Position numbers and translations under genes: made by a program. This document shows positions 53,584 to 61,569 of a stretch of 64,000 nucleotides of DNA, in pieces. Origin of the DNA: CALXQW01 sp031553045 (GTDB lineage Bacteria > Verrucomicrobiota > Verrucomicrobiia > Opitutales > Intestinicryptomonadaceae); the NCBI GenBank assembly GCA_031553045.1, contig JAVBLZ010000005.1, positions 51,491 to 115,490 on the forward strand, written 5' to 3'. Positions within the stretch are counted from its first letter, which is position 1. Every line of letters starts with the position of its first letter. The notes beneath the pieces are model-generated. The model was not told the origin of the DNA and made no database searches. It worked only from the letters and a program-made list of their open reading frames with translations.

Positions 53584-53588
53584 CTAAA

Positions 53589-54287
53589 TTATTTGTAAGA
53601 GCGTTCGCCGAAAAGGGCGGTTCCTATCCTTATCATCGTAGAGCCTTCGGCTATTGCAAGGTCTAAGTCATCGCTCATGCCCATTGAAAGTTCGGGCAAA
53701 TCGAGCGCATGGGTTTTGCGCCATCTTTCAGCAAGTTTACGCAAATTTGAAAAACACTTTGCGGTTTTAGATTCATCGTCTGTCAATTCCGCAATCGCCA
53801 TTAAGCCTTCAACTTTTATATTGCTGCAATTCCGCAAAGAGTATTCAAGCAAAGCGTCGGCATCTTCCAAATCTGCGCCAAATTTTGCCGGGTCATTGCC
53901 AGAATTAATTTGCAAGAGCACAGGCAAAATTTTTGAAGATGCTTTTGCGGCATCGTCCAATTTTTTTAGCAAACGTTGAGTATCTACGCTTTGTATGCGG
54001 GAAAAATTTTGTGCGGCTACAACTGCTTTATTTGTCTGCAAGTGGCCAATAAGCTCCCAATTTAATTGTGGACAGAAAGGCATTTTTGTAAGCGCCTCTT
54101 GAACTCTGTTTTCTCCCACAGAATCAAAACCATATTTTAACGCAAAGTTTGCCGCCTCGATAGTATGATTTTTTGTTACAGGCAAAATCTTAACGCTTTC
54201 AAATTTGCGTCCGCATTTGTCGCAGGCAAGGCGCACCCTGTCTTCAAGCCGCCTTGCGGCATCAGAAAATTCCGCATAAGTGAGCAT
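53589..54287 (-). CDS. yggS: YggS/PLPBP family pyridoxal phosphate homeostasis protein
   Basis: The 232-residue protein has the family's PLP lysine in LPVTKNHTIEAA, GENRVQEALTKM, NWELIGHLQTNKA, SVDTQRLLKKL and the terminal SMGMSDDLDLAIAEGSTMIRIG. These TIM-barrel proteins bind PLP without known catalysis and balance vitamin B6 supply. It sits between an aminotransferase and aroE, with spacing of seven and five bases. Confidence 0.95.
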   Translation of the reverse strand: MLTYAEFSDAARRLEDRVRLACDKCGRKFESVKILPVTKNHTIEAANFALKYGFDSVGENRVQEALTKMPFCPQLNWELIGHLQTNKAVVAAQNFSRIQSVDTQRLLKKLDDAAKASSKILPVLLQINSGNDPAKFGADLEDADALLEYSLRNCSNIKVEGLMAIAELTDDESKTAKCFSNLRKLAERWRKTHALDLPELSMGMSDDLDLAIAEGSTMIRIGTALFGERSYK

Positions 54288-54294
54288 TTTAAAT

Positions 54295-55695
54295 TTAAGA
54301 GTCTTTGCTCTTTCTATTTTGCACTGCGGCGTTTATAAGCCTTGTGCCAAACTTCCAGATTGAGCCAAGAGGATTCTTGGCATTTTCCAAAACTTCATCA
54401 AGCGCATTTACAAATTTATCCACCTCTTTTTCAGAAATAACAAAAGTCGGCAAAATTTTTACAGCATCCAAACCGTGGCTTGCAACATGAGTAAGTATGC
54501 GATGAGAATCCATAAGAGACGTTACTACCATCTGCGTAAAAAGCACCTTTTCTGCGGCTTTAAGCGCCTTCCAAGCCATTTTTAGAGCAAGACCGTCGGG
54601 CTCTTTAAACTCTATTGCAATCATAAGCCCAAGACCCCTGACTTCCTTGATGTAGCTGTGCTTTGATTTAAGAGCATTCAGTTTTTCAAGAAAGAGCTTG
54701 CCCATTTTTTCGGCATTTTCAATTAACCCTTCATTCTGCAAGACGCTTATTGTTGCAAGACCCGCAACCATTGCCAAATTATTCCTGCCGAATGTTGTAG
54801 AGTGTACAACGCATCTGTCCAAAGATGAAAATACGCTCTGATGAATTTCCGGCGTCGTAATAAATGCGCCTGCGGGAACATAGCCGCCGCTTAGAGTTTT
54901 TGCGACAGTAATAATGTCGGGACTCAAACCCCAATGCTGGTATGCGAACATTTTACCCGTACGACCAAGACCCGTCTGGACTTCGTCGGCGATAAATACT
55001 GCGCCATATTTTTTACAGAGCTCTTGGGCGGATTTAAAATAACCTTCAGGCGGAATATTTACGCCTTTGCCTTGCACTGGCTCAAAAATAAAACCCGCAA
55101 CATCGCCTTTTTTAAGCTCGATTTCAAGGGCGGACAAATCGCCATAGGGCACATTGCCTGCGCCGGGTAGGAAGGGCGCAAAACCTGTCTGAAAATGTGG
55201 GCTTACCGTGATAGATAAAGACCCGTAAGAAAGACCGTGATATGCGCCTTCCAAAGACAGTATCCTCGGTTTTTTTGTGAAAGACCTTGCGAATTTCATC
55301 GCCCCTTCGTTAGATTCCGTACCGGAATTTGTAAAGAATACCGATGTGCATCTGCAATCTGCAATTTCGACCAATTTTTCAGCAAGTAAACCGCTTAATA
55401 AGGCGCAATCCATTTGCACCATGTTGGATAAATCCATATCGATGGCGTCTTTAAGCGCCTTTGCTACAACGGGGTGATTCCTGCCTATGCCAAATACACC
55501 GTATCCGCTCAGAAAATCGAGATACTCATTGCCGTCTGTATCGTAGAGGTATGCGCCTTTTGCGTTTTTATAGCATTTGTCAAAACCAATGGTTTTAAGT
55601 ACGGTACTTAAAGCCTTGTTCATAAACTTATCATGTAACTGATAATTTTCTCCAAAGCGAGAATCTATTAAATTTCTTAAATCAAAATCTTTCAT
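54295..55695 (-). CDS. Class III PLP-dependent aminotransferase
   Basis: The 466-residue protein has YLDFLSGYGVFGIGRNHP, FFTNSGTESNEGAMKFAR, EGAYHGLSYGSLS, FIADEVQTGLGRTG and the PLP lysine in VAKTLSGGYVP, the ordered motifs of class III (ornithine/acetylornithine-like) aminotransferases. The N-terminal extension and C-terminal 40 residues are longer than in ArgD. Relatives include HpnO-type and putrescine or diamino acid aminotransferases; the substrate is unclear. It is the first gene of the minus-strand operon ending in xerC and faces lgt across 71 bases. Confidence 0.85.
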   Translation of the reverse strand: MKDFDLRNLIDSRFGENYQLHDKFMNKALSTVLKTIGFDKCYKNAKGAYLYDTDGNEYLDFLSGYGVFGIGRNHPVVAKALKDAIDMDLSNMVQMDCALLSGLLAEKLVEIADCRCTSVFFTNSGTESNEGAMKFARSFTKKPRILSLEGAYHGLSYGSLSITVSPHFQTGFAPFLPGAGNVPYGDLSALEIELKKGDVAGFIFEPVQGKGVNIPPEGYFKSAQELCKKYGAVFIADEVQTGLGRTGKMFAYQHWGLSPDIITVAKTLSGGYVPAGAFITTPEIHQSVFSSLDRCVVHSTTFGRNNLAMVAGLATISVLQNEGLIENAEKMGKLFLEKLNALKSKHSYIKEVRGLGLMIAIEFKEPDGLALKMAWKALKAAEKVLFTQMVVTSLMDSHRILTHVASHGLDAVKILPTFVISEKEVDKFVNALDEVLENAKNPLGSIWKFGTRLINAAVQNRKSKDS

Positions 55696-55766
55696 TTTAT
55701 AAAAAAAAGTGCTTTAGTGTTAAAGATTTTCAAATAAACATCAACAAAAACTTTTATATTAATATA

Positions 55767-56609
55767 ATGAGCAAGTCCGAAAATGTAAGCAGATATATTG
55801 TAGATTTTGATCCATTTTTGATAAAATTTCCCGAAGGTTTCTTTTTAGAGGGGATAAGATGGTACGGTCTTTCATACTTATTTGGATTTTTAATAGGACT
55901 TTTTCTTTTAAACCTTTACTATCGTAAAAAGAAATCTCCGCTTAATTCAGACGCCAATGCGTCTTTGATTTTTTATTTGCTATTTGGCGTCATTGTGGGC
56001 GGAAGGTTGGGCTTTGTGCTTTTTTACGATTTTGAAAATTTCTGCAATAATCCTCTGATAACTTTCCAGATTTGGAAGGGCGGTATGGCGAGTCATGGGG
56101 GCTTTATAGGTGTTGCGGTTTCGGCATTTTTGTTTGGCTTAAGATACAAGGTGGGTTTTCTTTTTGTGGCAGATTTAATAGCATCAATAGGTTGTCCTGG
56201 GATATTTTTAGGCAGGATTGCAAATTTTATAAATGGCGAACTTTGGGGTAAAATCAGCAACGTAGCTTGGGCTGTGATTTTCCCAAATTCTGCGCCAAAT
56301 ATGCCTATTTCTGAGATTGCCGCAAGGCATCCATCGCAGCTTTATGAGGCATTTTTAGAGGGTCTGTTTTTGTTTATTTATATGCAATACAGATTCTGGA
56401 AATGTAAGTTGCCCAAAGGTCAGTTGGCAGGGGAATTTTGTGTGATCTACGCTTTTCTGCGCATATTCTGCGAAATTTTTAGAGAGCCGGACAAAGGATT
56501 GAATTTGATTTTGGGTTTAAGCAGAGGTACGTTTTATTCCTTGATAACCCTTTTCATAGGCGTTATTCTTATCATAATTGCTAAGATTCTAAAACCAAAA
56601 GCCTCTTAA
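55767..56609 (+). CDS. lgt: Prolipoprotein diacylglyceryl transferase
   Basis: The 280-residue protein has seven predicted membrane helices and the Lgt motifs: GGRLGFVLFYDF, WKGGMASHGGF with the essential His, GRIANFINGELWG, RHPSQLYEAFLEG and FREPDKG. It attaches diacylglycerol to the lipobox cysteine of prolipoproteins, including the several lipoproteins in this window. The last helix and Lys-rich tail are normal. No co-transcribed gene is evident; the next gene is 138 bases away. Confidence 0.96.
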   Translation: MSKSENVSRYIVDFDPFLIKFPEGFFLEGIRWYGLSYLFGFLIGLFLLNLYYRKKKSPLNSDANASLIFYLLFGVIVGGRLGFVLFYDFENFCNNPLITFQIWKGGMASHGGFIGVAVSAFLFGLRYKVGFLFVADLIASIGCPGIFLGRIANFINGELWGKISNVAWAVIFPNSAPNMPISEIAARHPSQLYEAFLEGLFLFIYMQYRFWKCKLPKGQLAGEFCVIYAFLRIFCEIFREPDKGLNLILGLSRGTFYSLITLFIGVILIIIAKILKPKAS

Positions 56610-56747
56610 AGCCATTAGAATTTTTTGATGCTTTTGTGAGCCTTTTACATCTTGTAAATTGTCATATGTTTTAATTTCTTGACAATGAATATTAAAGTAG
56701 TCATTACATATCCTCAAACGTTTGAGTAAACAATTTTAGAGAACACT

Positions 56748-58064
56748 ATGAACAGAAGAAACTTCTTAAAAAATATGGCAAAGGCGGGGGCATTTGTCGG
56801 ATTTCCGACTTTGATACCGGCTAGCGCATTGGGTAAAGACGGCTTTGTTGCCCCAAGCAACAGACTAAATTTAGGTCTGATAGGCTGCGGCGGTATGGGC
56901 TTGAGCAACGGTAGGAATTTTTCCGCAGATAAAAGGGTGCAGATAACCGCCTTGTGCGATGTCAACTTTGCAGACTTGTCTTTGTATTCCTACAAACACA
57001 ATTCAAGGTATGGTATGCAGGAGGCATTGCAGCTCTTTGGCAAAGATTTGAAAACATTTAAAAATTACAAAGATGTTTTGGCGGACAAAAGCATAGACAT
57101 AGTCTGTAACTCCACGCCAGACCATTGGCACGCCATAATCGGCGTGGATGCCGTAAATGCGGGCAAAGACGTCTATGGCGAAAAACCATTAACACGCACG
57201 CTTGAAGAAGGAAAAATTCTGCGAGACGCTGTTGTTGCTTCAGGCAGGGTGTGGCAGACGGGTTCTTGGCAGAGATCTTTGCCAAACTTTATTCAAGCCG
57301 TAGAGCTTGTCCGCAACGGCACATTTGGTGAAATAAAACACATTAAAATAGGCTTGCCGGGCAATGAAGAAATTCAAGACCTGCCCGCCGAAACAATCCC
57401 AGAAGGCTTTGATTGGGATATGTGGCAAGGGCCGGCTCCTGAAACTTCATATCATCCGTTTAAGGCGTTTACAACTTGGCGTTTTATATCTGACTACAGC
57501 TCTGGCAAAATTGGGGACTGGGGTGCACATCATCTGGATATAGCGCATTGGGCTATGGGTTTGGATGAGACTGGTCCTATTGAAATCGTACCTACTGAAG
57601 TCAAATGGCCAACTAAAGGCTTTTATGATCAACCTATAGTATTCAAGGTGGAGTATCACTATGCGACAGGGCTCGTGATAGAAATGTCAAACACGTTCAG
57701 AAACGGTGTGGAATTTTTTGGAAGCAAGGGTAAGCTATTTGTTTCAAGAGACATGTTCTATGCAGACCCCTTTGAAGGTCTGGATTTTGAAAAGTCAAAA
57801 ATTATCGACAGAAAGCGTGTTTACCCGATTAAAAGGGATGTCAAGCACGTTGGTATGTTTGTTGACAGTGTGTTCGACAGACGCATAACTTCTACCGACA
57901 TCAAGGTTGCACATCGGTCAAACAGCGCTTGTTTGCTTGGTGAAATTGCGTACAGAACTTTGAGCCCATTCAAATGGGATCCTGTTAAAGAGTGCGTGTT
58001 GGGCAATGAAAAAGCCGCACGTTTGTGCAAAAGGGTATATCGCGCACCGTATCAAATCGGATAA
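56748..58064 (+). CDS. Tat-exported Gfo/Idh/MocA oxidoreductase
   Basis: The 438-residue protein starts MNRRNFLKNMAKAGAF, a twin-arginine leader. Then come a Rossmann domain (LGLIGCGGMGLSNG, ALCDVNF, CNSTPDHWHAIIGVDAV, and GEKPLTRT with the family EKP lysine) and the C-terminal alpha/beta domain with KIGDWGAHHLDIAHWAMG. Exported members of this family oxidise sugars, often at C3, with bound NAD(P). The DUF1080/HEAT gene starts 15 bases after this stop, so both act in one pathway: this enzyme would make 3-keto-glycosides for cleavage by the partner. A TTGACA at 56679 is near, but lacks a convincing -10. Confidence 0.9.
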   Translation: MNRRNFLKNMAKAGAFVGFPTLIPASALGKDGFVAPSNRLNLGLIGCGGMGLSNGRNFSADKRVQITALCDVNFADLSLYSYKHNSRYGMQEALQLFGKDLKTFKNYKDVLADKSIDIVCNSTPDHWHAIIGVDAVNAGKDVYGEKPLTRTLEEGKILRDAVVASGRVWQTGSWQRSLPNFIQAVELVRNGTFGEIKHIKIGLPGNEEIQDLPAETIPEGFDWDMWQGPAPETSYHPFKAFTTWRFISDYSSGKIGDWGAHHLDIAHWAMGLDETGPIEIVPTEVKWPTKGFYDQPIVFKVEYHYATGLVIEMSNTFRNGVEFFGSKGKLFVSRDMFYADPFEGLDFEKSKIIDRKRVYPIKRDVKHVGMFVDSVFDRRITSTDIKVAHRSNSACLLGEIAYRTLSPFKWDPVKECVLGNEKAARLCKRVYRAPYQIG

Positions 58065-58079
58065 GAAAGGATTATTTGT

Positions 58080-60260
58080 ATGAATAAAAAACTATTTTCA
58101 TCACTAATTATTTCATTGGTCTTTTCTTTGGCCAATGTATTTGCTCAGGAAAAAACTTCCTTCGCTCAAGATATGCTTGCTTTTGATAGCGGCAAATCTA
58201 TGGCTTGGTATCACAACGCCTATACCTTGGGGCTTAAAGACGGCGCATTTGTGGAAAGCGAAGTTTTGAGCGTCATAAATAATCCGGAAATTTCTTATGA
58301 AGCTGTAAGGCTTGGCTGCAAACTCCTCAAAGAAAGCGCTACGGATAAAAGCATTCCGGCTATGGTTAAACTCATTAAGGGCGGCGCAAAACCAACTCCG
58401 GCTTTGGAAGTTTTGCTTGCGATAAATAACGGAAAAACTGATGACGCCCTGAGGGGTTTAATCAAAGAAAATCCTGAAAATGCAAACTTGATTCTGAACA
58501 TAGCCATCACTCTTGGCAAGAGCGGCAGGGTGTCTAACCTCGCTGTTTTGCAAGAGCTTGCCAATTCAAAAAATCCTGAAATTTCAAAAGCGGCAATAGT
58601 TTCAATAGGTCAAATTAAAAGCGTAAGAAGCTGTCTGGTGCTTGCAGAGCTCATAAAAAAGGGCACAAGCTCTGCAAACTTATTTTGCGTATATAACGCT
58701 TTCTGTAAGCTTGAAAACAGCGTAACATTTCCGGATTTGTTTGGCTCAAGGGCTGACTATATTTCTACTGTTGTACCTTTGGATTTTGCGAACTCAATAT
58801 CTATGCGTGCTGAGCGCCTAAAGGGGGCGGAGAAGATTGAGTATCTTGATAAAATCATTGTTTCAAATTCTCCGAACGCTCTAACGGCAGCAAGATTTGC
58901 CGTAGGTTTTAGAACCTTTGAAAACTCAAAAATATTGATAGACGCTTATCCAAAGCTTTCCGACAGAATGAAGATGCTTGCCATAAACGCCTTTGCCGAA
59001 ACCAAAGACTTGCGTTTCTTTGATTTATTCAAGCAAGATATAGACAGCCCAAATAGAGACTTAATGCGTACGGTCATGTTTGCCGCAATGATAATGAATA
59101 TTGAAGATAAAGCAACCCTCTCAAAAATAATATCCATATACAAGGGCGACGACAAAGATTTGACAATATTTGCAGAAAATATTTTAGCTGAAATCAAGAC
59201 CAGCGATACGCTTACCGGCTTAATTAAAAATGATAAGGCATTGCGTAAAATCCGCATTTTAAGGGGTATAGACGGCGAAATTGAAAAACTTTGGAACGAA
59301 TATTTAACTCCTGAAAACATCAAAAATCCTGAGCTTGAGCGCTTGGTTGAGCAAACTTTAAACACTCAATTTCTTAAAGATTTTGCGCAAAGGTACAATA
59401 AAACTTCGGAAGATTCTGTAAGAAGCGCCATCACAAAAATCCTTATAAAGAAGCTCATTACATTTAAAAATAAAGATGTAATGCAGAGCATTGCGCTTCA
59501 AATTCTTTCTGGTGTTTCAGATATGCAGGATAAAAATATCCAACTAATTGCCGAAAAATTGAAGATAGATTTGAAATCTTTGCCTGCTGCTTCCATGAAA
59601 AAAGTTTGGCAGTCAAAATATTTTTCAAGGGCAGTGTCTGACGATAAAATGCATGTTTCCACAATTCCTGTGCCAAACACAAATGATGACTTTACGCTCA
59701 TCTTCAATGGCAATACTCTAAAGGGTTGGGCGCCTGTGGGTGGCAGCGCAACTTATAGCGTGCAAAATGGAGATATCGTCGGAGTTTGTGATCCTAAAGC
59801 AAAAAAGAACACTTTTTTAGTTTATGAAAAAGCTTACAAAGATTTTATTTTTGTTTGCGACTTTAAATGGGATGTAACGGGCAACTCCGGCGTCATGGTG
59901 CGTGCGGAAGTAGATAGAGAACAGGGCAGTGTAAAAGGCCCTCAGATTGAAATGGATAGCGACTTGAATAGACGCTGGACTGGCGGGCTCTATGGCGAAG
60001 GCACAAAATTTGCTTGGTTATATTCTCTTTCTTTAGAGGGTCATGAAGCCGCCAGAAATGCCGTGAAAATAGATTCATGGAATACGATGGTGGTATATTG
60101 CAAAGGGCCAATTTTCCGCAGTTGGGTAAACGGCGTGCCCTGTGCAGACGTTGAATGGCCGGAGTGGACGCTTGAAAAAGGCTACATTGGCTTGCAGGTG
60201 CATTCTGGCAAACAAGGCACAATACGCTGGCGCAATATTAAAATTAAAGAGCTTAAGTAA
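58080..60260 (+). CDS. Exported HEAT-repeat protein with C-terminal DUF1080 (3-keto-disaccharide hydrolase) domain
   Basis: The 726-residue protein has a signal peptide (MNKKLFSSLIISLVFSLANVFA), a long helical body of HEAT-like repeats (about residues 60-520), and a concanavalin-like C-terminal domain of about 190 residues beginning DDFTLIFNGNTLKGW. The C-terminal part has the DUF1080 motifs NSGVMVRAEV, GPQIEMD, GGLYGEG, and GYIGLQVHSG. DUF1080 enzymes act on 3-keto-glycosides, cleaving after C3 oxidation. An AAGGA site precedes the ATG. The gene pairs with the Gfo/Idh/MocA oxidoreductase upstream. The HEAT part may bind substrate or other proteins. Confidence 0.85.
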   Translation: MNKKLFSSLIISLVFSLANVFAQEKTSFAQDMLAFDSGKSMAWYHNAYTLGLKDGAFVESEVLSVINNPEISYEAVRLGCKLLKESATDKSIPAMVKLIKGGAKPTPALEVLLAINNGKTDDALRGLIKENPENANLILNIAITLGKSGRVSNLAVLQELANSKNPEISKAAIVSIGQIKSVRSCLVLAELIKKGTSSANLFCVYNAFCKLENSVTFPDLFGSRADYISTVVPLDFANSISMRAERLKGAEKIEYLDKIIVSNSPNALTAARFAVGFRTFENSKILIDAYPKLSDRMKMLAINAFAETKDLRFFDLFKQDIDSPNRDLMRTVMFAAMIMNIEDKATLSKIISIYKGDDKDLTIFAENILAEIKTSDTLTGLIKNDKALRKIRILRGIDGEIEKLWNEYLTPENIKNPELERLVEQTLNTQFLKDFAQRYNKTSEDSVRSAITKILIKKLITFKNKDVMQSIALQILSGVSDMQDKNIQLIAEKLKIDLKSLPAASMKKVWQSKYFSRAVSDDKMHVSTIPVPNTNDDFTLIFNGNTLKGWAPVGGSATYSVQNGDIVGVCDPKAKKNTFLVYEKAYKDFIFVCDFKWDVTGNSGVMVRAEVDREQGSVKGPQIEMDSDLNRRWTGGLYGEGTKFAWLYSLSLEGHEAARNAVKIDSWNTMVVYCKGPIFRSWVNGVPCADVEWPEWTLEKGYIGLQVHSGKQGTIRWRNIKIKELK

Positions 60261-60312
60261 GCCGAAATTCACAGATTAAGTACGGTTTAAAAGGCAAATG
60301 CCTTTAAAAAAG

Positions 60313-60349
60313 CAAACTACATTTGTTATTGAATAATAAATGTAGTTTG
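60313..60349. terminator. Bidirectional terminator between convergent genes
   Basis: CAAACTACATTT (60313-60324) pairs perfectly with AAATGTAGTTTG (60338-60349), with a further small TTATT/AATAA pairing in the loop. It separates the DUF1080 gene from the convergent minus-strand operon. A weaker hairpin (TTTAAAAGGC/GCCTTTAAAA) lies at 60286-60309. Confidence 0.65.
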
Positions 60350-60376
60350 TACGGTTTAGAGAGTAGCGTTTTAAAT

Positions 60377-61564
60377 CTACTCATAATGCTTTCTCAACTC
60401 ATTAATTTTTGAGTAAAGTAACTGAGAAAATTCTTTGTCGTATCCAAAATTTAACATCGTTGTACGCAGAAGTTCGCAGGCTAAATCGGGCTTGGCGTTT
60501 TCTAGAATCAAATTTAAGGCGTCTTCCTTTTTGCCTGTGAAAATCAAAACATTTGCAAGGTACTGCAGATAGTTTTTAAAATTTGGTCTCATGGCATCCA
60601 GAGTCTCTTTTTTTAAAGCAAGAGCTATGTAGTGTTTATAAATTTCTGGCTTATTGCGCAGGTAAGCGTGATATGCAAGCAGTGGGTAAACTTGCGCCTT
60701 CCAATCTTTAACGAGCCAAGAAAAACGGAATTTCCAAGGAGTATATACGGATATTCCTTCCAGTTTTTCCAGCTTTTTAAAGTCCATAAATCTGTCGGCG
60801 GAAAATGTCCTTTGTAGAAGGATTTTTAAATCAGTGAAATTTTCTTCGGCATAATCTTGCTTTGTAAATTCTTTAAGTTTGTCGGTCATCTCTCTTACTA
60901 GAATGGCTCTGTAAACCAGATAAACTCTGTCCATATCTGCGCTCATATTTTTTAACGCCAATAAAAATGCGTCGGCGTCTTTGAATTTAATGGCATATTC
61001 TGCAAGTTCTTTTGCACAAAAATTCCTGGTGCTGGAAGATTTTTCCAAAGCAAAAGATGTTTCTATTTGCGTTGGATACGGCACTATCTCCTTCACTTTG
61101 CCCTCCACCTTTTTGTGTAGCAAATAAAATAGAAGGGCGCGCATCGAAGGGTAGGAAATTATGTTTATTGAAAGATAATAACTTTCTTGCTCTTTGCAAA
61201 TAGTCTGCGAGTTTTCATTGAGCAATTTGTATTTTAAAAATTCATAATCAACCCTGTTCCTAAAATACATTTCGGTAATTTGAGATTGATATGAGTGTTT
61301 CCTTCTTATATCGCCTTTTAGTGCGTAGTATAGGCTTAAGCTTGATAACAAATCATTTTTGTACTCTTCAATTTGTGAGGTTTTAAGCTCAAGATTTGTT
61401 ATGTCTGAATCAATATTATTTGCACAATTTCTGGCAAGCAACACCGCCGCCAAATCAAGATTTTCATTCGGCAATTCAGGTTTGAATGTAGATAAAAATA
61501 TTGCAGAAAAAATTACGGCAAACGCCCCTAAAAACATCAGTATGTTGAAAATCTTTTTACTCAT
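60377..61564 (-). CDS. Membrane-anchored helical repeat protein of unknown function
   Basis: The 395-residue protein has one N-terminal membrane helix (MSKKIFNILMFLGAFAVIFSAIFLSTF) and then an all-helical part with TPR-like character (YPLLAYHAYLRNKPEIYKHY, LANVLIFTGKKEDALNLILEN). No catalytic motif is seen. It lies five bases after the DUF4838 gene on the same strand, so the two are co-transcribed. It probably faces the periplasm and may be an accessory protein for that hydrolase. I do not recognise a family. Confidence 0.65.
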   Translation of the reverse strand: MSKKIFNILMFLGAFAVIFSAIFLSTFKPELPNENLDLAAVLLARNCANNIDSDITNLELKTSQIEEYKNDLLSSLSLYYALKGDIRRKHSYQSQITEMYFRNRVDYEFLKYKLLNENSQTICKEQESYYLSINIISYPSMRALLFYLLHKKVEGKVKEIVPYPTQIETSFALEKSSSTRNFCAKELAEYAIKFKDADAFLLALKNMSADMDRVYLVYRAILVREMTDKLKEFTKQDYAEENFTDLKILLQRTFSADRFMDFKKLEKLEGISVYTPWKFRFSWLVKDWKAQVYPLLAYHAYLRNKPEIYKHYIALALKKETLDAMRPNFKNYLQYLANVLIFTGKKEDALNLILENAKPDLACELLRTTMLNFGYDKEFSQLLYSKINELRKHYE

Positions 61565-61569
61565 TTTTT

